NCBI RefSeq assembly: GCF_015550595.1
Contig: NZ_JADNBB010000001.1
Span: 181,741-245,740 of the forward strand
Length of the DNA: 64,000 bases
Source of the DNA: Parabacteroides goldsteinii
GTDB lineage: Bacteria > Bacteroidota > Bacteroidia > Bacteroidales > Tannerellaceae
Direction: 5' to 3'
Shown here: positions 63,369 to 64,000 of the stretch, piece after piece
Layout of the letters: every line of letters begins with the position of its first letter
Position numbering within the stretch: position 1 is the first letter of the stretch
Notes under the pieces: model-generated
Told to the model about the DNA's origin: nothing
The model's database searches: none
Seen by the model: only the letters and a program-made list of their open reading frames with translations
Made by a program: the position numbers and the translations under genes

Positions 63369-64000
63369 CTACTTTAAAGCATCCAAACCGATAGAAAGCC
63401 GTAATCCCGTATGTCTGATACGGAGCATTTCTATCCCGGTAGTGTCGGGTAGGGAACGGAAAGTTGTTTTACGAAGGCCGGCTCCGAGCTTGATCTCTTG
63501 TATGCGGTTTGTTATATCGTCCACACGATAATATCCTTGGAAGCCGGGCAGGAACAATTTATAAACAATATCTGTTTGTGGTTTTGTACAGCTATAAACG
63601 ACTGCTTTATTTTCAGGCTGTACGTTCAAACCGAAGAGGACCGAGAAATCACGATAAAACAGGTCGAGTATCTTCTTTTTATTCAATGGTTCGATACAAT
63701 GATGTACTACTAAACCGCCCCTTCCGATTTCCAAATCGAAAAGGCTCAATCCGAAATGGGTGCTGAAAAGCGTACGGAAGGTTCCCTGATCCGTTTCCTT
63801 GACCAATAACAGTCCGCTGAAATGCTTCCGCATGAAATCGATCGTCATATTGTATTTACACAACCCGGCAGAAGCATCCACCATAGGAAGAAGTTGTTCT
63901 TTTCCTATCAGTAATGTTTCCCCTTTCCGGCAGTCCCGTGTGATGGACGGAACGCACGAACAGCAGATCAGTAAAAGACAAAGACTAACGGATAACAAAC
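63369..64000 (-). CDS. Lipoprotein, 5' end beyond the window
   Basis: Partial gene running off the right edge; the first codon in the window is a TTG in frame, so the true start lies beyond 64000. The visible 209 residues include the end of a signal peptide with lipobox (ICCSC), then a globular domain (GTFRTLFSTHFGLSLFDLEI, FLPGFQGYYRVDDI). This resembles LolA/LolB- or DUF3261-type envelope lipoproteins of polyene clusters, but the match is not secure. It is in the same orientation as the cluster and probably starts or continues the operon. Confidence 0.7.
   Translation of the reverse strand, partial: LLSVSLCLLLICCSCVPSITRDCRKGETLLIGKEQLLPMVDASAGLCKYNMTIDFMRKHFSGLLLVKETDQGTFRTLFSTHFGLSLFDLEIGRGGLVVHHCIEPLNKKKILDLFYRDFSVLFGLNVQPENKAVVYSCTKPQTDIVYKLFLPGFQGYYRVDDITNRIQEIKLGAGLRKTTFRSLPDTTGIEMLRIRHTGLRLSIGLDALK

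Noticed and set aside
1-64000. tRNA, rRNA, CRISPR arrays, insertion sequences and phage genes
   Set aside because: Intergenic gaps were read for tRNA-like folds, spaced repeats, transposases and integrases; none was found.

Overview
The window looks like a Bacteroidales chromosome, most likely Parabacteroides or a close gut relative. The basis is two SusC/SusD pairs, a hybrid two-component regulator, a frdCAB operon, Bacteroidales-type promoters (TTG or TTTG, about 20 bp, then TAnnTTTG) and many lipoproteins. The genus is inferred from gene content and is not proven. No rRNA, tRNA, CRISPR array, IS element or integrase was seen.

Layout. 0-5 kb: a SusC/SusD pair. 5.1-7.3 kb: glyS and an FKBP-type lipoprotein. 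7.4-22.9 kb: a polysaccharide utilization locus with a hybrid two-component regulator on + and, convergent to it on -, GH36 alpha-galactosidase, a clan GH-D lipoprotein enzyme, SusC, SusD and a second clan GH-D enzyme with a C-terminal sorting-like domain. The likely substrate is an alpha-galactoside. 23-29 kb: a LiaF-like/LytTR regulatory pair, a DUF417 membrane protein, a radical SAM/SPASM protein and an AraC regulator. Three near-identical elements of about 83 nt are interspersed here, all on -. Each has its own promoter and a terminator hairpin, so they look like a paralogous small-RNA family. 29-32.6 kb: fumarate reductase frdCAB. 32.8-44.6 kb: mostly housekeeping and envelope genes on + (PAP2-barrel protein, TlpA-like protein, PNPOx-like protein, lipoprotein, cysE, rRNA methyltransferase, S9 peptidase, purD, two membrane proteins). 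44.6-51.7 kb on -: a frameshifted lipoprotein gene, a short AraC regulator, an overlapping operon (polysaccharide deacetylase, queG, S37-like peptidase) and a DUF2723 membrane protein.

52-64 kb on - is a compact, partly overlapping operon that runs off the right edge. It encodes a lipoprotein, a secreted protein, a hotdog dehydratase-like protein, a GT2-DUF2062 fusion, a 1290-residue MMPL exporter fused to an acyltransferase and a methyltransferase, a CrtI-like oxidoreductase, a C45/AAT-type Ntn hydrolase, a PaaK-like adenylate-forming enzyme and a second secreted protein, and it ends at a perfect terminator. The content resembles the tailoring/export half of Bacteroidetes aryl-polyene/flexirubin-like clusters; ketosynthase and carrier-protein genes would be expected beyond position 64000.

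The observations most worth following up are the three-copy small-RNA family, the truncated lipid/polyene-like cluster with its three-domain fusion, and the sorting-domain difference between the two clan GH-D paralogues.
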